Positions 61,055 through 64,000 of a stretch of DNA of 64,000 bases are shown here, one piece after another; within the stretch, counting starts at the first letter, position 1; each line of letters begins with the position of its first letter. Origin of the DNA: Marinomonas phaeophyticola (GTDB taxonomy: Bacteria > Pseudomonadota > Gammaproteobacteria > Pseudomonadales > Marinomonadaceae); the NCBI RefSeq assembly GCF_026966905.1, contig NZ_JAPUBN010000006.1, positions 62,001 to 126,000 of the forward strand, written 5' to 3'. A program made the position numbers and the translations under genes. A model generated the notes under the pieces. The model had not been told where the DNA came from, searched no databases, and was given only the letters and a program-made list of their open reading frames with translations.

Positions 61055-62815
61055 ATGGATAATACTCAAGCATTGTTATTAAAATTTGGCTTTAAAAACT
61101 TTAAGCCTTTACAAAAAGAAGCGATAGATTTCATTCTTGCCGATAAGGATGTATTACTGATCTCTCCAACAGGTGGTGGTAAATCATTAGTTTATCAAAT
61201 GTCTGCTTTATTGAAGAACGGTGTTGGTATAGTTGTCAGCCCTTTACTTGCGCTCATGAATCAGCAGGTAGAGTACTTAAAGTCGATTGGCGTCAAAGCC
61301 GAATTTTTAAACTCTTCGCTAAACCCTGGAGAACAGGATGACTTAATCTGGGCGCTACGAAATAATCAAGTCGATTTGCTGTATTTATCTCCTGAAAAGC
61401 TCATTCAACCGTCCGTAATTGGGTTTTTGTCTTACCTGGAAGTGTCGGTATGTGCTATTGATGAGGCGCACTGTATTACACAATGGGGGGACGGCTTTCG
61501 CCCAGAATACAGTCAACTCAATATCATAAAAGAGCACTTTCCTAATGTTCCTGTTATTGCGATGACCGGAACGGCGGATATTGAAACACAGACTGAAATC
61601 ATTAAATCCTTGTCTTTGCACTCTCCTGAAGTTTTAGCGGAGAGTTTTAATCGAAAAAACATTGAAATGATGATTTCCCAGAAAAAGCAATCTTTTAAGC
61701 AGCTTTTGTATTTCTTGGTGCATGAGGTTGCGGGCGAATCAGGTATTATTTATTGTCGTTCAAGAAAAAATGTTGAAGTCTTGTCTAGAAATCTTAAGGA
61801 CTTAGGGTTAACTAGCTACTTTTATCATTCTGCGTTATCGGCTCGTGAGAAGGAGAACAGTGCGAATTCTTTTTTTGCTGATCAAAGCGCGATTATGGTG
61901 GCCACAACGGCGTTTGGTATGGGGATTGATAAGACCAATATACGTTTCGTCGTGCATATGGATTTGCCGACCAGTATCGAATCTTACTATCAGGAAATTG
62001 GCCGTGCTGGTCGTGATGGTTTACCCGCGAAGGCGGTTCTCTTTTACGGTCTACAGGATTTTATCAAGCTGGCTCAGTTTGAAAAAGATGCTGCATTTCA
62101 GAGAAACCCCGTCGATAATGTTAAATCAACACAGCTTTTTAATTTTTTGGAGAGCAGAGGGTGTCGGCGTAAGGCATTATTACTAAAATTCAATGAGTCT
62201 ATAGAAAATTGTGGAAATTGTGATCGTTGTAAACATGTTTCTTCAGAGCAAAATGCAACGGTTGCTGCGCAAAAAATACTTTCACTAATTTACCACACAA
62301 AGGGACGAGTAGCGGTTTCTACGCTTATTCATATTCTTCATGGAAAAATAACGCGCAAAGTTAAAGACATTCAAGGTATGGAATTAAGTTTATTCGGCAA
62401 AGGAAAAGAATTATCTGATATTGGTTGGAAGTCACTTATTAGAAAGCTGTTTGCCGAAGACTGTCTAAAAGTGTCGGGGGAGTTTGGGACTGAATTTGTA
62501 TTAACTCAAAAGGCTAAGCCCGTCTTAAGAGGTGAAATACAGATTATCATCAGTAAGGACTTTCATTTACCCTCCATGAAAGATGCAACCATTGAGCCTG
62601 AAGCGGCGTATTGGATTGAAATTATGAAATGGTATTATGCCAATAGTCATACTTCTATTTTTAGTCTGAAGCAGCTTAGGACGATTTCTGAAGATGCCCC
62701 AAAAACGTTAGCGTCAATGAGTCGCTTAACAGGTATACCTATTAGTCACCTTAATGAGAATGATGCGCAAGGTTTGTTTGATATCTTGAATGGGAAAACG
62801 GTGTCAATCTCATGA
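61055..62815 (+). CDS. RecQ family ATP-dependent DNA helicase
   Basis: A 586-residue 3'-5' helicase. Motif 0 FGFKNFKPLQKEAI, motif I SPTGGGKSLVYQ (39-44), motif II AIDEAHC, motif VI QEIGRAGRDG. A four-cysteine zinc site is present (GCRRKALLLKF with NCGNCDRC), then a winged helix and a partial HRDC-like end (LKQLRTISEDAPKTL). The aromatic-rich loop reads QWGDGFRPEY, so His-Asp in the usual WGHDFRPEY is Asp-Gly here, which may alter coupling of ATPase to DNA binding. It overlaps sprT by 4 bp. It may be a second RecQ-like paralogue. Confidence 0.9.
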   Translation: MDNTQALLLKFGFKNFKPLQKEAIDFILADKDVLLISPTGGGKSLVYQMSALLKNGVGIVVSPLLALMNQQVEYLKSIGVKAEFLNSSLNPGEQDDLIWALRNNQVDLLYLSPEKLIQPSVIGFLSYLEVSVCAIDEAHCITQWGDGFRPEYSQLNIIKEHFPNVPVIAMTGTADIETQTEIIKSLSLHSPEVLAESFNRKNIEMMISQKKQSFKQLLYFLVHEVAGESGIIYCRSRKNVEVLSRNLKDLGLTSYFYHSALSAREKENSANSFFADQSAIMVATTAFGMGIDKTNIRFVVHMDLPTSIESYYQEIGRAGRDGLPAKAVLFYGLQDFIKLAQFEKDAAFQRNPVDNVKSTQLFNFLESRGCRRKALLLKFNESIENCGNCDRCKHVSSEQNATVAAQKILSLIYHTKGRVAVSTLIHILHGKITRKVKDIQGMELSLFGKGKELSDIGWKSLIRKLFAEDCLKVSGEFGTEFVLTQKAKPVLRGEIQIIISKDFHLPSMKDATIEPEAAYWIEIMKWYYANSHTSIFSLKQLRTISEDAPKTLASMSRLTGIPISHLNENDAQGLFDILNGKTVSIS

Positions 62816-63333
62816 CAAGAGCAAATAGGCAGGCTATTGGCTTGAGTAATGATATGGACTTGCTAAGGGCAAGAGCGGTACTGAAAACCTATCATACGTT
62901 AGCTGAAAATTATTTTGGTCGGGAATTTGAGCTTCCGATAATCAACTTTAAACAAAAAGGGCGAGCCGCTGGGACGGCTCATCTCAGTAAAAATGAAATT
63001 AGACTTAACTATTTTATGTTCCAACAAAATCCTGATGCCTTTCTTGAAGAAGTTGTGCCCCATGAGTTGGCGCATTTGATTGCATTTACCTTATATGGAC
63101 CAAGAATAAGACCTCATGGAATAGAGTGGAAGCTTGTCATGATAAGAGCGCTTTCTCGAATTCCATCTAGAACGCATAATTTTGCCACACCCAAGCCTGA
63201 TCAATTGTTTGATTATCGTTGTGCTTGTCAAGAACATCAATTGACTATTAGAAGGCACAATAAAATTTTGAAAGGTACTGTCTACCTTTGCAAAAAGTGT
63301 CGTGAACCCCTTAAAAATATTGAATATCACTAA
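62812..63333 (+). CDS. sprT: SprT family zinc metalloprotease-like protein
   Basis: A 173-residue protein. The zinc motif VPHELAHLIAF (HELAH, residues 84-88) has catalytic Glu85, and GRAAGTAHLSKNEIRLNY is the family N-terminal part. A C-terminal zinc-ribbon (CACQEHQL and CKKCREPL) closes the protein. It overlaps the recQ-like gene by 4 bp, so both are cotranscribed; SprT relatives of the SPRTN fold cleave DNA-protein crosslinks, which suits a helicase neighbour, though this is inference. Confidence 0.93.
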   Translation: MTRANRQAIGLSNDMDLLRARAVLKTYHTLAENYFGREFELPIINFKQKGRAAGTAHLSKNEIRLNYFMFQQNPDAFLEEVVPHELAHLIAFTLYGPRIRPHGIEWKLVMIRALSRIPSRTHNFATPKPDQLFDYRCACQEHQLTIRRHNKILKGTVYLCKKCREPLKNIEYH

Positions 63334-63350
63334 TCATTTTCTTTAATCTT

Positions 63351-63364
63351 TTGATCTGGATCAA
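63351..63364. promoter_or_regulatory. FNR/Anr box (TTGATCTGGATCAA)
   Basis: The sequence is a perfect match to the FNR consensus TTGAT-N4-ATCAA. It lies 52 bp before the start codon of the 51-residue membrane protein gene and suggests oxygen-responsive transcription of this gene and possibly of ttcA. At a class II site a start of transcription near 63399 would be expected. Confidence 0.72.
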
Positions 63365-63416
63365 GTTTGAGGATATTATTCGTCCGCTTTTTTAATCTTT
63401 CCTGAGGAGATCTGGG

Positions 63417-63572
63417 ATGAAGAACTTACTTAAATTATTTATGGGATTCGGTCTTGGTGCAGTAACGGCCGTTGTTATTGATGTTGCTCCGATGATGGTT
63501 CCTGCTCTGTTAGGCGTAATGGCGGCTATTGTAGTCTTAGATTCTATTTCTGACACCAAAGCATCAGCTTAA
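63417..63572 (+). CDS. Small 51-residue membrane protein
   Basis: A short gene: MKNLLKLFMGFGLGAVTAV then a second hydrophobic stretch (MMVPALLGVMAAIVVLDS) and a polar tail SDTKASA. Two membrane segments, each about 18 residues. A GAGGAGA site precedes the ATG with good spacing, which supports translation. It lies behind a perfect FNR box and before ttcA. Not recognised as a named family; role in low-oxygen adaptation is inference from the promoter. Confidence 0.68.
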   Translation: MKNLLKLFMGFGLGAVTAVVIDVAPMMVPALLGVMAAIVVLDSISDTKASA

Positions 63573-63675
63573 TCAATCTATTTACATTTCTTTTTCACAG
63601 CAGGCCGTATTTTTTAATGCGAGTAAATGGGGCATGCTGTAGAATGCCTATCGTCTAAATTATTGCGTGTTTGTG

Positions 63676-64000
63676 ATGGAACTTTCAACGAAACCTAAAG
63701 AAAAGATCGAATTTAATAAGCTTCAGAAGAAACTCAGAAGGTTAACTGGTCAAGCGATTGCTGACTTCAATATGATTGAAGAGGGCGATAAAATAATGGT
63801 GTGTTTATCTGGTGGTAAAGATTCTTACACTATGCTTGAAATTCTTCGTAATCTTCAAGCAAGTGCACCAATCAATTTTAGTCTTGTTGCTGTCAATCTA
63901 GATCAAAAACAGCCAGGTTTTCCTGAGCATATTTTGCCAAACTATTTAGAAGCCGAAGGTGTTGATTTTCATATTTTGGAGCGCGACACTTATAGCATCG
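63676..64000 (+). CDS. ttcA: tRNA 2-thiocytidine synthetase TtcA, N-terminal part
   Basis: Cut by the window end after 108 codons. N-terminal [20 protein letters not shown] precedes the PP-loop ATP site [13 protein letters not shown] (SGGKDS, 45-50). [19 protein letters not shown] then [19 protein letters not shown] match TtcA, which thiolates C32 in some tRNAs using an iron-sulfur cluster; the two CxxC pairs lie beyond the window. Start ATG at 63676 (GTG at 63673 is adjacent). Confidence 0.95.
   Translation, partial: MELSTKPKEKIEFNKLQKKLRRLTGQAIADFNMIEEGDKIMVCLSGGKDSYTMLEILRNLQASAPINFSLVAVNLDQKQPGFPEHILPNYLEAEGVDFHILERDTYSI

Overview
The window is about 42-45% GC and densely coded, with gene content typical of a marine gammaproteobacterium. 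Markers are tesA-ybbA-ybbP, polB, long-form queF, truC, sprT, ttcA, cheV and a YecA-family gene. Many LysR/TetR regulators, a TRAP transporter and c-di-GMP proteins suggest an Oceanospirillales member of Marinomonas type. That placement is inferred from protein resemblance only; no rRNA is present.

Layout. 1-5.9 kb: end of fabF, a PA2817-like gene, the yadGH exporter, queF, a membrane-anchored coiled-coil protein, a nitroreductase and tRNA-Ser(GGA). 6-13.2 kb is accessory: a TetR gene with three operator-like repeats in front of a peroxiredoxin/SnoaL/DoxX operon, a REP-associated transposase, a secreted NTF2-like protein, a LysR gene, the remnant of an Ada-type gene and a second coiled-coil membrane protein. 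13.2-16.7 kb: a yqhD/AraC (yqhC-like) divergent pair and a secreted delta-class carbonic anhydrase. 16.7-22.4 kb: a sigma-54-controlled TRAP transporter operon with 3-hydroxybutyrate dehydrogenase. 22.6-26.4 kb: FKBP isomerase, a ribbon-helix-helix protein, YjdM, a 23-bp minisatellite, a VanZ-like protein and a VOC/LysR pair. 26.5-33.3 kb: a DeoR-controlled operon joining an FbpA/AfuA-type ABC importer to three hydrolases (metallo-beta-lactamase fold, histidine phosphatase, HAD). 33.3-39.1 kb: two LysR genes around a GST, a PPOX/flavin/2Fe-2S fusion and an MBL-fold protein without the usual metal motif. 39.3-42.2 kb: YheO-type regulator, aminotransferase and ornithine-cyclodeaminase-like enzyme. 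42.3-64 kb is mostly conserved housekeeping: thioesterase, a degenerate GGDEF protein, yciH, truC, a 2-hydroxyacid dehydrogenase, tesA, ybbAP, polB, a 7TM-EAL phosphodiesterase, TatD, an HDOD protein, cheV, recQ, sprT and ttcA (cut by the window end).

Two themes stand out. First, four single-base losses, each at or beside a homopolymer run, break three otherwise intact genes: dctM (twice), a LysR gene and the 7TM-EAL gene. This looks like either homopolymer sequencing error or very recent decay. Second, several regulatory circuits can be read from the DNA: a -24/-12 promoter with three upstream palindromes for the TRAP operon, three 21-bp-phased ACGAAAG boxes beside the DeoR gene, three TATCAATTGATACA-like boxes by the TetR gene, and a perfect FNR box before a 51-residue membrane protein.

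The best candidate for an undescribed system is the DeoR/ABC/three-hydrolase operon, which I read as import and dephosphorylation of a phosphorylated organic compound. This is inference.
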